From: Pedobacter fastidiosus
GTDB lineage: Bacteria; Bacteroidota; Bacteroidia; Sphingobacteriales; Sphingobacteriaceae
Assembly (NCBI RefSeq): GCF_014306625.1
Contig: NZ_JACRYL010000003.1
Location: 248,390 to 312,389, forward strand
Direction of reading: 5' to 3'
DNA: 64,000 bases
The translations under genes and the position numbers were made by a program. Positions 28,745-38,362 of this stretch are shown piece by piece. A model generated the notes under the pieces. It was not told the DNA's origin, did no database searches, and saw nothing but the letters and a program-made list of their open reading frames with translations. Numbering within the stretch: the first letter of the stretch is position 1; each line of letters opens with the position of its first letter.

Positions 28745-30496
28745 ATGGAAACTGCACAAGACACAATACAACAGACCGAGGCCCAAGCAGAAACCTCGAA
28801 AAAATTATTCAAGGGAACAGGCTCGCAGGTTTTGTTGAACGGATTAATTGAAGAGGGCGTAACCACAATTTTCGGTTATCCGGGTGGCGCAATCATGCCT
28901 ATTTATGATGCGCTTTACGATTATGCAGACAAATTGGAGCATATTTTAGTTCGCCATGAGCAAGGTGGTATTCATGCTGCGCAAGGTTTTGCCAGAACGA
29001 GTGGCAAAGTGGGTGTTTGTTTCGCCACCAGTGGACCTGGTGCAACCAACCTAGTTACCGGATTAGCTGACGCACAGATCGATAGCACACCTTTAGTTGT
29101 GATTACAGGTCAGGTTTTTGCCCACTTATTAGGCACCGATGCTTTTCAGGAAACGGATGTAATTAACATTACTACCCCAGTTACCAAATGGAATTATCAG
29201 GTTACCGATGCAAACGAAATTCAAGAGGTTTTGGCAAAAGCATTTTATATCGCTAAAAGTGGAAGACCCGGACCTGTTTTGATTGACATTACCAAAAATG
29301 CACAAATACAGATTGAGGAATTTCCTGAATATATAAAATGCAATCACATTCGTAGTTATCGCCCAAAACCAAAAGTTAGAGTAGAATATATTGAGCAAGC
29401 TGCCGAACTGATTAACGCAGCTAAAAAACCATTCGTATTATTCGGTCAAGGTGTTATTTTAGGTAGCGCAGAAGAAGAATTTAAAGCATTTATCGATAAA
29501 AGTGGGATTCCTGCTGCATGGACAATCATGGGCGAGGGCGCTATCCCAACTTCACATCCATTAAATGTGGGTATGTTGGGGATGCATGGAAATTACGGCC
29601 CAAATGTTTTAACAAATGAGGCGGATGTGATTATTGCCATCGGGATGCGTTTTGATGACCGTGTAACCGGCCGTCTGGATAAATACGCTAAGCAGGCAAA
29701 AATCGTTCATTTAGATATCGACCCGGCAGAAATAGATAAAAATGTTAAAGCCGATGTTGGTGTTTGGGGCGATTGTAAGGAAACACTTCCACTCTTAACC
29801 AAATTGGTTAACGAAAATAAACACGAAGATTGGTTAGCTGTTTTCAAAGATTACAATCAGCAGGAAATAGACCAGGTGATAACGCCAGAACTTTATCCCG
29901 AAGGTGAAGAAATTACGATGGGTGAAGTATTGCGAAACATCAATGAAATTTGTGGCGGAGAAGCAATTATTGTCACGGATGTTGGTCAGCACCAAATGGT
30001 GGCCTGCCGTTATGCTAAGTTTAACAATACACGGAGTAATATTACCTCTGGAGGTTTAGGCACAATGGGTTTTGGCTTGCCAGCCGCGATTGGTGCCAAA
30101 TATGGTGCGCCGGATAAAACAGTTATTGCCATTATCGGTGATGGCGGTTTCCAAATGACGCCACAGGAATTGGGAACCATTATGCAATTCGGTGCGGAAG
30201 TAAAAATTCTAATTTTAAATAACCGCTTTTTGGGCATGGTTCGCCAGTGGCAACAGTTATTTAACGATAAACGCTACTCTTTCGTGAACATTACAAGTCC
30301 TGATTTTGTAGCGCTAGCCAAAGCTTACTACATAGAAGCACAAATGGTTAACGAACGAGAGAATTTGAGAACGGCTTTAGAAACCATGATTAACCATAAG
30401 GGTTCTTACCTTTTGGAAGTAATGGTTGGAAGAGAAAATAACGTTTTCCCAATGGTTCCGCAAGGAATGAGCGTGAGTGAGATTAGATTGAAGTAA
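28745..30496 (+). CDS. ilvB: Acetolactate synthase large subunit
   Basis: 583 aa TPP enzyme. The catalytic Glu is at residue 72 in RHEQGGIHAA; FGYPGGAIMPIYDAL, the FAD-region block and the TPP motif GDGGFQMTPQELGT...NN near residue 465 are intact. It forms acetolactate and acetohydroxybutyrate from pyruvate and 2-ketobutyrate. The first 20 residues (ETAQDTIQQTEAQAETSK) are a polar extension. The small subunit follows after a palindromic gap. Confidence 0.97.
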   Translation: METAQDTIQQTEAQAETSKKLFKGTGSQVLLNGLIEEGVTTIFGYPGGAIMPIYDALYDYADKLEHILVRHEQGGIHAAQGFARTSGKVGVCFATSGPGATNLVTGLADAQIDSTPLVVITGQVFAHLLGTDAFQETDVINITTPVTKWNYQVTDANEIQEVLAKAFYIAKSGRPGPVLIDITKNAQIQIEEFPEYIKCNHIRSYRPKPKVRVEYIEQAAELINAAKKPFVLFGQGVILGSAEEEFKAFIDKSGIPAAWTIMGEGAIPTSHPLNVGMLGMHGNYGPNVLTNEADVIIAIGMRFDDRVTGRLDKYAKQAKIVHLDIDPAEIDKNVKADVGVWGDCKETLPLLTKLVNENKHEDWLAVFKDYNQQEIDQVITPELYPEGEEITMGEVLRNINEICGGEAIIVTDVGQHQMVACRYAKFNNTRSNITSGGLGTMGFGLPAAIGAKYGAPDKTVIAIIGDGGFQMTPQELGTIMQFGAEVKILILNNRFLGMVRQWQQLFNDKRYSFVNITSPDFVALAKAYYIEAQMVNERENLRTALETMINHKGSYLLEVMVGRENNVFPMVPQGMSVSEIRLK

Positions 30497-30498
30497 AG

Positions 30499-30673
30499 CC
30501 TCACCCCTAAATCCCCTCTCCAGAAGAGAGGGGACTTTCGGAAAGAGCAAGACAAAAAGATACTGCAGAAATTAAAGTTCTGCTATAAAATAAAAAATGC
30601 TTGCAGATTGAAATGCAAGCCATCCATTAACGAATTGCTAACTCCTCCCCTTTGGGGAGGTTGGGAGGAGCTT
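30499..30673. repeat. Palindromic repeats between ilvB and ilvN
   Basis: Two GC-rich palindromes: CCCCTCTCCAGAAGAGAGGGG (around 30517-30535, arms CCCCTCTC / GAGAGGGG) and CTCCCCTTTGGGGAG (around 30646-30660) followed by GGAGGAGC. Between them is CTTGCAGATTGAAATGCAAG, a small hairpin. All are in the CCCCT/AGGGG repeat group. Confidence 0.65.
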
Positions 30674-30674
30674 T

Positions 30675-31313
30675 ATGAGTACTGAAGATAAAATAAAATA
30701 TACAGAAGATACGCTTGACTTAGATGGAAAGCAGGAATATACCATTACCGTATATGCTGAAAACCGTATCGGATTACTAAATAGGATTGCGATTATTTTC
30801 TCAAAGAGAAAAATCAATATCGAAAGTTTAAATAGCTCTGCATCAGAAATTGATGGCATTCACCGTTTTAACATTGTAATCCACGAGGGTTACGAAGTGG
30901 TTAGAAAACTTGCCCGTCAGATAGAAAAGCAAATTGAAGTTTTGAAAGTTTATTTCAATACTAACGACGAAATTATTTGGCAGGAATTGGCTTTATACAA
31001 GGTTTCTACAGATGAAATCGCTGAAAAAGTAACGGTAGAAAGACTGTTGAGACAATATGGTGCAAGTGCTGTTGTGATTCGTAAAGATTATACAGTTTTC
31101 GCCGTAACCGGCCATAGAGAAGAAACGGATGCATTAGTAAAAGCACTTGAACCTTATGAACTGATTGAATTTGTCCGTTCGGCTAGAGTGGCGATTATTA
31201 AAGATAGTGCTGGTTTCCACGAAAAATTGAAAGAATTTGAGGCGGAAGACCCTGGCGAAGAATTAGTAGAAAACGAGTTCTTAGAAAAAGGTGGAAAGAT
31301 ATTTACCATGTAA
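30675..31313 (+). CDS. ilvN: Acetolactate synthase small regulatory subunit
   Basis: 212 aa, longer than E. coli IlvN but typical for the long form. The ACT domain covers about residues 22-95 (ITVYAENRIGLLNRIAIIFSKRKINIESLN), followed by the IlvH-type C-terminal domain (YGASAVVIRKDYTVFAVTGHREETDALVKAL). It binds valine or leucine and regulates IlvB. A 14-residue polar start precedes the ACT domain. Confidence 0.94.
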   Translation: MSTEDKIKYTEDTLDLDGKQEYTITVYAENRIGLLNRIAIIFSKRKINIESLNSSASEIDGIHRFNIVIHEGYEVVRKLARQIEKQIEVLKVYFNTNDEIIWQELALYKVSTDEIAEKVTVERLLRQYGASAVVIRKDYTVFAVTGHREETDALVKALEPYELIEFVRSARVAIIKDSAGFHEKLKEFEAEDPGEELVENEFLEKGGKIFTM

Positions 31314-31360
31314 GGAGATTGAAGATCTTAGATTGACGAGTTACAATTTAAAGAATTGAA

Positions 31361-31449
31361 CGTCATTGCGATGAGCAACGAAAAAGCAATTTTTTTAGAA
31401 TATTCAAATTAGATTGCTTCGGCTCACACAATCCAGCCTCGCAATGACG
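31361..31449. repeat. Palindromic repeat, GCGAGG...GCAATC family, diverged copy
   Basis: CGTCATTGCGATGAGCAACG with AAAAGCAATTT at the left and GATTGCTTCGGCTCACACAA with CCTCGCAATGACG at the right. Arms are less perfect than those at 11155 and 40989. Confidence 0.7.
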
Positions 31450-31463
31450 AAAAGATAGAAAAG

Positions 31464-31928
31464 ATGAACGAAGTATTTGAATTTATAATAAACTCACGCA
31501 AGGCATTTATTCAATTAATAGATGGATTAACCATCGAACAATTGAATAAAATTCCGGATGGCTATAACAATAACATCATTTGGAATTTTGGCCACGTTAT
31601 AGTGAGCACCCAAACGCTTTGTTATGTGCGCACTGGAATTTTAGCAGATGCCAGTTCGGTAAAGTTTAATGAGTTCTATAAAAAAGATACTCGCCCTACT
31701 TATACCGTAACAGTAGAAGAAGTTTTAGAATTGAAAGCTTTGGCGTTAGAAAGCATAGAAAAGATAAAGCAAGATTACGCCAATGGTGTGTTTGCAAGCA
31801 TTAGTCCATTTTCAACTTCAACTTATGGTGTAGAGATGAAAAGCATTGAAGAAGTTCTGATTACAACAATTGGACATGACAATGTTCATTATGGCTATGC
31901 TTGGGCGCTGAAAAAAGGCCTAGTTTGA
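31464..31928 (+). CDS. DinB-superfamily protein
   Basis: 154 aa four-helix DinB/YfiT-type protein. The segments IIWNFGHVIVSTQTLCY (His in the first metal position) and TTIGHDNVHYGYAWAL (second His pair) are the expected metal-binding places. Functions range from thiol transfer to unknown. Inserted between ilvN and ilvC on the same strand. Confidence 0.8.
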   Translation: MNEVFEFIINSRKAFIQLIDGLTIEQLNKIPDGYNNNIIWNFGHVIVSTQTLCYVRTGILADASSVKFNEFYKKDTRPTYTVTVEEVLELKALALESIEKIKQDYANGVFASISPFSTSTYGVEMKSIEEVLITTIGHDNVHYGYAWALKKGLV

Positions 31929-31965
31929 TGGAAGATGTGAGATGTAAAATGGATGAGGGTTTGGA

Positions 31966-32128
31966 ACTCTGAGGGGTATCCCCCTTTGGAGGGGGCAGGG
32001 GGAGGATTTAGTTTGAAAAACCGAACCGAAGTAAAATAAACCCGATTGAAGTGGATGCCGATTTTTCTTCGGCAGAAACGAAAAGCGGGACAGAAAAAAC
32101 CGAAAAGCACAGAAACCTGCTTTTCAAA
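31966..32128. repeat. Repeat stretch between DinB-like gene and ilvC
   Basis: A GC-rich palindrome (CCCCCTTTGGAGGGGG, about 31980-31995) is followed by a second copy of the dispersed repeat at 15425: it starts AACCGAAGTAAAATAAACCC (32024-) and ends CAGAAACCTGCTTTTCAAAA. The rest of the 294-bp gap up to ilvC has no gene. Confidence 0.65.
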
Positions 32129-32222
32129 ATAATTTAATCGGTGAAATCACAATATCTGTGAAATCAAGCCGAAAGAAATAAAACATAAACCGATAATAAA
32201 TAGAAATTAACCAATAAAAACG

Positions 32223-33704
32223 ATGTCAAATTATTTTAACACATTACCTCTTAGAGAAAAATTAAACCAATTAGGTGTTTGCGATTTCATGGACAGTTCA
32301 GAATTTTTGGACGGTGTGAGCGCTCTAAAAGGTAAAAAATTAGTAATTGTAGGTTGTGGCGCTCAAGGCCTAAACCAAGGTTTAAATTTAAGAGATAGTG
32401 GTTTAGATGTAAGCTACACTTTGCGTAAAGAAGCAATCGAAGGTAAACGCGATTCATGGAAAAATGCCACCGAAAATAATTTCAAAGTTGGTACGTATGA
32501 AGAATTAATTCCTACTGCTGATGTTGTAATTAACCTTACGCCAGATAAACAACATACGGCTGTTGTGAATGCAATTATGCCTTTAATGAAAGATGGTGCA
32601 ACTTTATTGTACTCACACGGTTTCAATATTGTGGAAGAAGGCATGCAAATCCGTAAAGATTTAACCGTGATTATGGTGGCACCTAAATGCCCTGGTAGCG
32701 AAGTTAGAGCAGAATATGTTCGTGGATTTGGTGTACCAACATTAATTGCTGTTCACCCAGAAAATGACCCTCAAGGAAAAGGATTAGCTCAAGCAAAAGC
32801 TTATGCCGTTGGTACAGGCGGTCATAGAGCAGGTGTATTAAAATCATCTTTCGTTGCTGAAGTAAAATCTGATTTAATGGGCGAGCAAACCATCCTTTGT
32901 GGTTTGTTGCAAACGGGTTCTATCCTATCATTCGACAAAATGGTGGAGAAAGGAATTGATGCTGGTTACGCATCTAAACTGGTTCAATATGGCGTTGAAG
33001 TAATTACAGAGGCTTTAAAACAAGGCGGTATTACTGCAATGATGGACAGACTAAGCAACATTGCTAAAATTAAAGCTTTCGAAATTTCAGAAGAATTAAA
33101 AGACATTATGCGTCCTTTATTCCAAAAACACCAAGATGATATTATGAGTGGCGAATTTAGCCGTATCATGATGGAAGACTGGGCAAATGGCGATAAAAAT
33201 CTATTGGCTTGGAGAGCTGAAACAGGCGAAACTGCTTTCGAAAAAACACCAGCCGGCGATGCTAAAATCGGTGAGCAAGAATATTTCGATAACTACTTAT
33301 TGATGGTTGCTTTCGTTAGAGCTGGTGTAGAATTGGCTTTCGAAACGATGGTTCAAGCGGGTATTAAACCAGAATCTGCTTACTATGAGTCGTTACACGA
33401 AACACCACTTATCGCAAACACCATTGCACGTAAGAAATTGTTCGAAATGAACCGTGTAATTTCTGATACTGCCGAATATGGTTGTTATTTATTCGATCAG
33501 GCTTGTAAACCACTTTTAAGCGATTTCATGAAAAAAGTGGATACTGATTTAGTTGGTAAAAACTTTAATGAAGGTAAAGATGGCGGCGTTGATAACAGAA
33601 AATTAATTGACGTTAATGAGGCTATCCGCTCACACGAAGTAGAACAAATTGGTGCTACTTTGCGCAAGGCGATGACTGCAATGAAAGCAATTAAAACAGC
33701 ATAA
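32223..33704 (+). CDS. ilvC: Ketol-acid reductoisomerase, class II
   Basis: 493 aa, the long class II form with duplicated C-terminal domain. The nucleotide loop [10 protein letters not shown] is at residues 44-53, and [10 protein letters not shown] and [13 protein letters not shown] are present. It converts acetolactate into dihydroxyisovalerate. Separated from the rest of ilv by DinB-like gene and repeats but on the same strand. Confidence 0.97.
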   Translation: MSNYFNTLPLREKLNQLGVCDFMDSSEFLDGVSALKGKKLVIVGCGAQGLNQGLNLRDSGLDVSYTLRKEAIEGKRDSWKNATENNFKVGTYEELIPTADVVINLTPDKQHTAVVNAIMPLMKDGATLLYSHGFNIVEEGMQIRKDLTVIMVAPKCPGSEVRAEYVRGFGVPTLIAVHPENDPQGKGLAQAKAYAVGTGGHRAGVLKSSFVAEVKSDLMGEQTILCGLLQTGSILSFDKMVEKGIDAGYASKLVQYGVEVITEALKQGGITAMMDRLSNIAKIKAFEISEELKDIMRPLFQKHQDDIMSGEFSRIMMEDWANGDKNLLAWRAETGETAFEKTPAGDAKIGEQEYFDNYLLMVAFVRAGVELAFETMVQAGIKPESAYYESLHETPLIANTIARKKLFEMNRVISDTAEYGCYLFDQACKPLLSDFMKKVDTDLVGKNFNEGKDGGVDNRKLIDVNEAIRSHEVEQIGATLRKAMTAMKAIKTA

Positions 33705-33705
33705 C

Positions 33706-33775
33706 CCCAACCCCCTAAAGGGGGCTTTTAAAACACAAAACCAAACCTCGCAGGTTTCTAAAACCTGCGAGGTTT
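33706..33775. repeat. Two palindromes between ilvC and leuC
   Basis: CCCCCTAAAGGGGG (about 33710-33723) and a perfect 15-bp inverted repeat AAACCTCGCAGGTTT / AAACCTGCGAGGTTT (33743-33757 with 33761-33775, loop of 3). Neither is followed by a T-run, so terminator function is doubtful. Confidence 0.75.
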
Positions 33776-33790
33776 ACAAAAAATTATAAA

Positions 33791-35284
33791 ATGCTAACAC
33801 AACCAACGGGAAGCCATGCTACTCCCTCTCCTTCGGGGAGGGCCGGGGTGGGGCAAACATTAGTAGAAAAAATTTGGGATGCACACGTTGTAAAAAGTGA
33901 AGAGGGTTTTCCTGATATTTTATACATTGATACGCACTTAATACACGAGGTAACTTCTCCGCAGGCTTTTGATGGTTTGCGCAAAAGAGGTTTGCCTGTT
34001 TTCCGTCCGAAACAAACGGTGGCTACTGCCGACCATAACGTACCGACTTTAGACCAATTGTTACCAATTAAGGAAGAGCTTTCACGCTATCAGGTGGATA
34101 TGCTAACTAAAAATTGTGCAGAATTTGGAATTGAACTTTATGGTTTAGGCCATCCGTTTCAGGGCATTGTTCACGTAATCGGTCCAGAATTGGGCATTAC
34201 CTTACCAGGAAAAACGATGGTTTGCGGCGATAGTCACACTTCTACACATGGGGCTTTTGGTGCAATTGCTTTCGGTATCGGAACATCGCAGGTAGAGCAG
34301 GTTTTTGCCACGCAATGTTTATTGCAACAGAAACCTAAAACCATGAAAATCGAAGTAAACGGTGAATTGGGAAAAGGTGTTGGTGCAAAAGACATTATCC
34401 TTTACATCATCGCTCAAATTTCTGCAGCTGGCGGAACAGGTTATTTTATTGAATATGCAGGTTCGGCAATCGAGGCTTTAAGTATGGAAGCTCGTATGAC
34501 GATCTGTAATATGAGCATCGAAATGGGTGCGAGAGGTGGATTAATTGCACCAGACCAAACTACTTTCGATTACATTAAAGGTAGAGAATTTGCGCCGGCA
34601 GGTGAAGAATGGGATAAAGCTTTAGCTTATTGGAAAACTTTATATAGCGATGCTGATGCGAAATTCGATAATGTTTTAACATTCGATGCTGCAGACATTG
34701 CACCAATGATTACCTACGGAACCAACCCGGGAATGGGAATGGGTATTCAAGAAAATATTCCAGCGACTCAAGCTCAACCAGAAAAAGAAAAACTTTCTTA
34801 TCAAAAAGCTTTAGATTATATGGGCTTTGATGATGATGCATCTTTAATTGGCAAGCCGGTTGATTATGTTTTCATTGGAAGCTGTACCAACTCTCGTATT
34901 GAAGATTTACGTGAGGTTGCAGATTTTGTAAAAGATAAACACAAAGCAGAAAATGTAATCGCTTGGATTGTTCCAGGCTCAAAACAAGTAGAGCAACAAG
35001 CCATAAACGAAGGTTTAGACAAAATTTTTGAGGCAGCAGGTTTTCAATTACGCGAACCCGGTTGTAGTGCTTGTTTAGGTATGAATGAGGATAAAATTCC
35101 GGCAGGAAAATATTGTGTTTCTACATCGAACAGGAATTTTGAAGGCAGACAGGGGCAAAATTCAAGAACATTATTGGCTAGTCCGTTAACTGCAGCAGCT
35201 GCCGCCGTAACAGGTGTAATTACCGATGTGAGGGAACTATTAACCCCCGAGCCCCCTAAAGGGGGAACTGAAAGGTATCAGTAA
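33791..35284 (+). CDS. leuC: 3-isopropylmalate dehydratase large subunit, with repeat-derived ends
   Basis: 497 aa. The catalytic core begins [13 protein letters not shown] at residue 22 and has the iron-sulfur cysteines in [11 protein letters not shown] (Cys near 364) and GCSACLGMN (425, 428). The first 21 residues contain [12 protein letters not shown], which is a GC-rich palindromic repeat read in frame (33820-33855). The last residues [12 protein letters not shown] come from another repeat (35243-35266). Both additions lie outside the conserved fold. The protein with LeuD isomerises 2- and 3-isopropylmalate. Start at 33791 is the only ATG before the core. Confidence 0.93.
   Translation: MLTQPTGSHATPSPSGRAGVGQTLVEKIWDAHVVKSEEGFPDILYIDTHLIHEVTSPQAFDGLRKRGLPVFRPKQTVATADHNVPTLDQLLPIKEELSRYQVDMLTKNCAEFGIELYGLGHPFQGIVHVIGPELGITLPGKTMVCGDSHTSTHGAFGAIAFGIGTSQVEQVFATQCLLQQKPKTMKIEVNGELGKGVGAKDIILYIIAQISAAGGTGYFIEYAGSAIEALSMEARMTICNMSIEMGARGGLIAPDQTTFDYIKGREFAPAGEEWDKALAYWKTLYSDADAKFDNVLTFDAADIAPMITYGTNPGMGMGIQENIPATQAQPEKEKLSYQKALDYMGFDDDASLIGKPVDYVFIGSCTNSRIEDLREVADFVKDKHKAENVIAWIVPGSKQVEQQAINEGLDKIFEAAGFQLREPGCSACLGMNEDKIPAGKYCVSTSNRNFEGRQGQNSRTLLASPLTAAAAAVTGVITDVRELLTPEPPKGGTERYQ
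33820..33855. repeat. GC-rich palindromic repeat inside the leuC N-terminus
   Basis: CTCCCTCTCCTTCGGGGAGG with GCCGGGGTGGGG reads in frame as SPSGRAGVG. The core pairs CTCCC / GGGAG-type arms around CTTC. It lies within coding sequence without a stop or shift. Confidence 0.8.
35243..35266. repeat. CCCCCTAAAGGGGG palindrome at the leuC C-terminus
   Basis: The palindrome GCCCCCTAAAGGGGG and its ACCCCCGA lead are read as TPEPPKGG at the end of LeuC. Confidence 0.8.
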
Positions 35285-35300
35285 ATAGAAAGCGTAAAAA

Positions 35301-36077
35301 ATGTCAACTTTAAATATAAACGATAGAACGGAAAGCCACTTTAGGGATTTGGGTTTAAACGGTAGAAAGTCAAAAGCCCCCTTTAGGGGGTTGGGGGTTT
35401 TGGAAGAAATACAGAACCAATTCAATGCCGTATCTGAAAAGTACGACAGACAAAGGCGTTTTCTTATTCCTTGCTTTGATGATTTTTATGGTACTGCTTT
35501 AACCTTGTCGGAAGAAGTTAAATCGGTTAAAAACATTCTAGATGTTGGTGCAGGAACAGGCTTAATGAGTGCATTTTTCAATGAAAAATATCCGAATGCT
35601 AAAATAACATTGGTTGATATTTCTGCTTCCATGCTTAAAAAAGCTGAAGAACGCTTTGAAGGAAATGAAAATATCAGCTTTTTGAATGCTGATTTTGCGA
35701 CAGTCGACTTACCTGATAATCATTATGATTTAGTGGTTTCAGGATTGGCCATTCATCATTTACCAAACGAACTAAAGCAACAGCTTTTTGGCAAAATAGC
35801 AAAAGCATTAAAGCCTAATGGCTGGTTTATTAATGCCGACCAAGTATTGGGTGAAACAGATTTGGCAGAAAATATTTATACAGAAAACTGGAAAAATCAT
35901 GTTCAGCAGAACCTGAATTTAACAGAAGAAGAAAGACAAAGTGCATTTGAGCGAATCAAGGTTGACATTATGGCGCCTTTGAAACCGCAATTAGAATGGC
36001 TTGAAAATGCAGGATTACAAAATGCAAATTGTTATTATCAGTATTACAACTTTGTAGTATTTGCAGCAAATAAATAA
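35301..36077 (+). CDS. Class I SAM-dependent methyltransferase with repeat-derived N-terminus
   Basis: 258 aa. SAM-binding motif ILDVGAGTGLMSAFF lies near residue 75, with ITLVDISASMLKKAEERF and YDLVVSGLAIHHLP following. The first 33 residues contain two tandem repeat-derived peptides, DRTESHFRDLGL and [13 protein letters not shown], which come from two copies of a palindromic element (35320-35401). A TTG start just after them (at about 35400) is also possible. The gene sits between leuC and leuD; substrate unknown. Confidence 0.85.
   Translation: MSTLNINDRTESHFRDLGLNGRKSKAPFRGLGVLEEIQNQFNAVSEKYDRQRRFLIPCFDDFYGTALTLSEEVKSVKNILDVGAGTGLMSAFFNEKYPNAKITLVDISASMLKKAEERFEGNENISFLNADFATVDLPDNHYDLVVSGLAIHHLPNELKQQLFGKIAKALKPNGWFINADQVLGETDLAENIYTENWKNHVQQNLNLTEEERQSAFERIKVDIMAPLKPQLEWLENAGLQNANCYYQYYNFVVFAANK
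35320..35401. repeat. Two tandem copies of the GATAGAAAGTC...CCCCTTTAGGGG element
   Basis: The first copy (35320-35357) is degenerate (CCACTTTAGGGATTTGGGTTT); the second (35360-35401) has GCCCCCTTTAGGGGGTTGGG and is preceded by GGTAGAAAGTCAAAA. A third copy is at 36789-36829 in the ABC gene. Confidence 0.8.
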
Positions 36078-36138
36078 TTAAAACGTGATGACACTTTAAT
36101 CGGTGTAATCTTTAAAATCAGTGAAATCATATTTAAAA

Positions 36139-36738
36139 ATGAAAAAGTTCACAAAATTAACATCGGCAGTTGTGCCTTTAAACATAGAGAACATTGATAC
36201 CGACCAGATTATCCCTGCAAGGTTTTTAAAAGCAACTACTCGTGAGGGTTTTGGCGAAAATTTGTTCCGCGACTGGCGTTACGAAAACGATAATCAACCT
36301 AAAGCAGATTTCGTTTTAAACAACCCTACTTATAGTGGTCAAGTTTTAGTCGCCGGTAAAAACTTTGGTTGCGGAAGCAGTCGCGAGCATGCGGCTTGGG
36401 CAATTCAAGACGCAGGTTTTGATGTAGTGATTAGTAGTTTCTTCGCCGATATTTTTAAAGGAAATGCTTTAAACAATGGTTTATTGCCAATTCAAGTAAG
36501 CGAAGAGTTTTTAACACAAATTTTTAAGGCTGTAGATAAAGATGCAAAATCTGCTTTAACAGTAGATTTAGAAAACCAAACCGTAACGATTACCGAAACC
36601 GGTGAGGCTGAATCTTTCGAAATTAATGCTTACAAAAAATCGTGTCTGATTAATGGTTATGACGATATCGATTTTATTTTGGCACAAAAAGATTTGATTG
36701 AAGAATTTGAAATCCCCAACCCCCTAAAGGGGGCTTAA
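36139..36738 (+). CDS. leuD: 3-isopropylmalate dehydratase small subunit, repeat-derived C-terminus
   Basis: 199 aa from ATG at 36139 ([31 protein letters not shown] is the normal start; an in-frame GTG at 36121 was rejected). The swivel-domain motifs [14 protein letters not shown] and [11 protein letters not shown] are intact. The final residues IPNPLKGA are encoded by a CCCCCTAAAGGGGG palindrome (36711-36738) that also supplies the stop codon. Confidence 0.95.
   Translation: MKKFTKLTSAVVPLNIENIDTDQIIPARFLKATTREGFGENLFRDWRYENDNQPKADFVLNNPTYSGQVLVAGKNFGCGSSREHAAWAIQDAGFDVVISSFFADIFKGNALNNGLLPIQVSEEFLTQIFKAVDKDAKSALTVDLENQTVTITETGEAESFEINAYKKSCLINGYDDIDFILAQKDLIEEFEIPNPLKGA
36711..36738. repeat. 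CCCCCTAAAGGGGG palindrome at the leuD C-terminus
   Basis: AATCCCCAACCCCCTAAAGG plus GGGCTTAA reads as [12 protein letters not shown]. Same element as at 33706 and 35243. Confidence 0.8.
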
Positions 36739-36765
36739 AACCCATAATAAATAGCAATTGTAAAA

Positions 36766-38319
36766 ATGTCTAGTCCGGTAAACATGAACGATAGAAAGTC
36801 AAAGTCCCCTTTAGGGGATTTAGGGGTTTCTGTCGCCATTTCAAGTTTAAATCTAAAATACCAACAAAAATCGGTGTTAAAGGATTTGAATTGGAACATA
36901 AACCGTAGTGAAAACTGGGTTTTAGGAGGAACTAGTGGCAGTGGAAAAACTTCATTAGCTAAAATAATTGCAGGCTTACAAAATGCAATTGGAGAGGTAA
37001 AAATTAATTTCGACACCGGCAGTCATTTACCGGCAGAAGTGTTATTTGTGGAAAGCTGGTATCAATTTAAAAATTTAGAGGGCGTTGCCAATTTCTATTA
37101 TCAACAGCGTTACACAAGCCAACAGGCGAAAGACACCTTAACAGTTCATGCAGAATTGGTTGGTTTTGGCAAAGAAAACGGACTTCATTTTGATCATGTT
37201 GAACCTATTTTGGAAGCCTTAAATTTTGCAACTTTCGCCAGTTCACAATTAATCGAATTATCAAGCGGAGAGCATAAAAAATTGCAATTGGTTAAAGCAT
37301 TGTGGTTAAAACCTCAATTTTTAATCATCGACCAGCCCTATACGGGTTTGGATGCCTCATCACGAAAAAACTTAAATATTTTATTAGATGAGATTTCAGC
37401 TGATGGCGTTCAATTGATTTTAATTTGCAACGATTCAGAATTGCCATCTTCGATAAACCATTTTGCAGAAATAAAAAATGGTCAGTTGGTTGAAGTAGAT
37501 TCTATTGATACAGTTTCGGCTACTGAAAAACATTCAAGAGAAATTCCATATTTTCTTAAAGAATCGCCTGTTTATTCATCTCAAAACATTATTAAAATGG
37601 TTGATGTAAACATCAGCTATGGAGAAAAGCAGGTTTTAAAAAACATTAATTGGGAAGTAAAAGCTGGCGAAAAATGGTTGTTGCAAGGGCATAATGGCTC
37701 AGGCAAGTCAACCCTATTAAGTCTGGTCAATGGAGATCATCCGCAATCTTATGCGAACGAACTTTATTTGTTTGGCAACAGACGCGGAAGCGGTGAAAGT
37801 ATTTGGGATATTAAACAACACATCGGTTTAATCTCTCCAGAATTTCATTGGTATTTCGATGCAACTTCGACCGTTTGGCAAAGCATAGCGTCAGGTTTTT
37901 ATGATACAGTAGGATTATTTCAGCAATTGCCTTATACAAAAAGTGCTCAGGTTGATGAATTGATAGCGTATTTCGGATTAACTGGAAGCAAAAACGAATT
38001 ATTAAATACAATGCCATTGGGTAAACAAAGATTGGTTTTATTGGCAAGAACCATTATTAAAAATCCTGAATTACTAATTCTAGATGAACCTTGTCAGGGT
38101 TTGGACATCCAACAAACACAACATTTTAACCAATTGGTTGATGAATTGTGTAGTAACGGAATGACTTTAATTTATGTTGGGCATTTTGAATCGCAGCTGC
38201 CAACCTGCCTGGAAAAAAGAATATTATTAGAAAACGGCGAGGTAAAAATCGTCGAAAGTTTAAACACCAAAACTCGTCATAACGAAGTACGAAGCAATCT
38301 TTTGCACGGTACTATCTAA
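36766..38319 (+). CDS. Duplicated ABC ATPase (ModF-like), both ends repeat-derived
   Basis: 517 aa with two ABC ATPase domains. Domain 1 has Walker A GGTSGSGKTS, signature LSSGEHKKLQ, and the Walker B-like LIIDQPYTGLD with Gln in place of Glu. Domain 2 has GHNGSGKSTL, signature TMPLGKQRLV and Walker B LLILDEPCQGLD. It has no membrane domain and resembles ModF/PhrA-type proteins. The N-terminal NDRKSKSPLGDLGV and C-terminal TKTRHNEVRSNLLHGTI are encoded by palindromic repeats (36789-36829 and 38275-38348). Its role in a leu operon is unclear. Confidence 0.87.
   Translation: MSSPVNMNDRKSKSPLGDLGVSVAISSLNLKYQQKSVLKDLNWNINRSENWVLGGTSGSGKTSLAKIIAGLQNAIGEVKINFDTGSHLPAEVLFVESWYQFKNLEGVANFYYQQRYTSQQAKDTLTVHAELVGFGKENGLHFDHVEPILEALNFATFASSQLIELSSGEHKKLQLVKALWLKPQFLIIDQPYTGLDASSRKNLNILLDEISADGVQLILICNDSELPSSINHFAEIKNGQLVEVDSIDTVSATEKHSREIPYFLKESPVYSSQNIIKMVDVNISYGEKQVLKNINWEVKAGEKWLLQGHNGSGKSTLLSLVNGDHPQSYANELYLFGNRRGSGESIWDIKQHIGLISPEFHWYFDATSTVWQSIASGFYDTVGLFQQLPYTKSAQVDELIAYFGLTGSKNELLNTMPLGKQRLVLLARTIIKNPELLILDEPCQGLDIQQTQHFNQLVDELCSNGMTLIYVGHFESQLPTCLEKRILLENGEVKIVESLNTKTRHNEVRSNLLHGTI
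36789..36829. repeat. GATAGAAAGTC...CCCCTTTAGGGG element in the ABC gene N-terminus
   Basis: CGATAGAAAGTCAAAGTCCC followed by CTTTAGGGGATTTAGGGGTTT, read in frame as NDRKSKSPLGDLGV. It aligns to both copies in the methyltransferase gene. Confidence 0.8.
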
Positions 38320-38348
38320 TGGAGATTGCTTCGTACCTCGCAATGACG
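38275..38348. repeat. Palindromic repeat, GCACGAAGCAATC family, overlapping the ABC gene 3' end
   Basis: Left arm CGTCATAACGAAGTACGAAG plus CAATC codes the last 16 residues of the ABC protein and right arm GATTGCTTCGTACCTCGCAA plus TGACG follows after the stop. Confidence 0.85.
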
Positions 38349-38362
38349 GCAAATATAATATA

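Noticed and set aside
33743..33775. Perfect hairpin as terminator between ilvC and leuC
   Set aside because: No T-run follows and the genes are on the same strand with related functions; treated as a repeat.
36121..36138. GTG start for leuD
   Set aside because: ATG at 36139 begins the conserved N-terminus.
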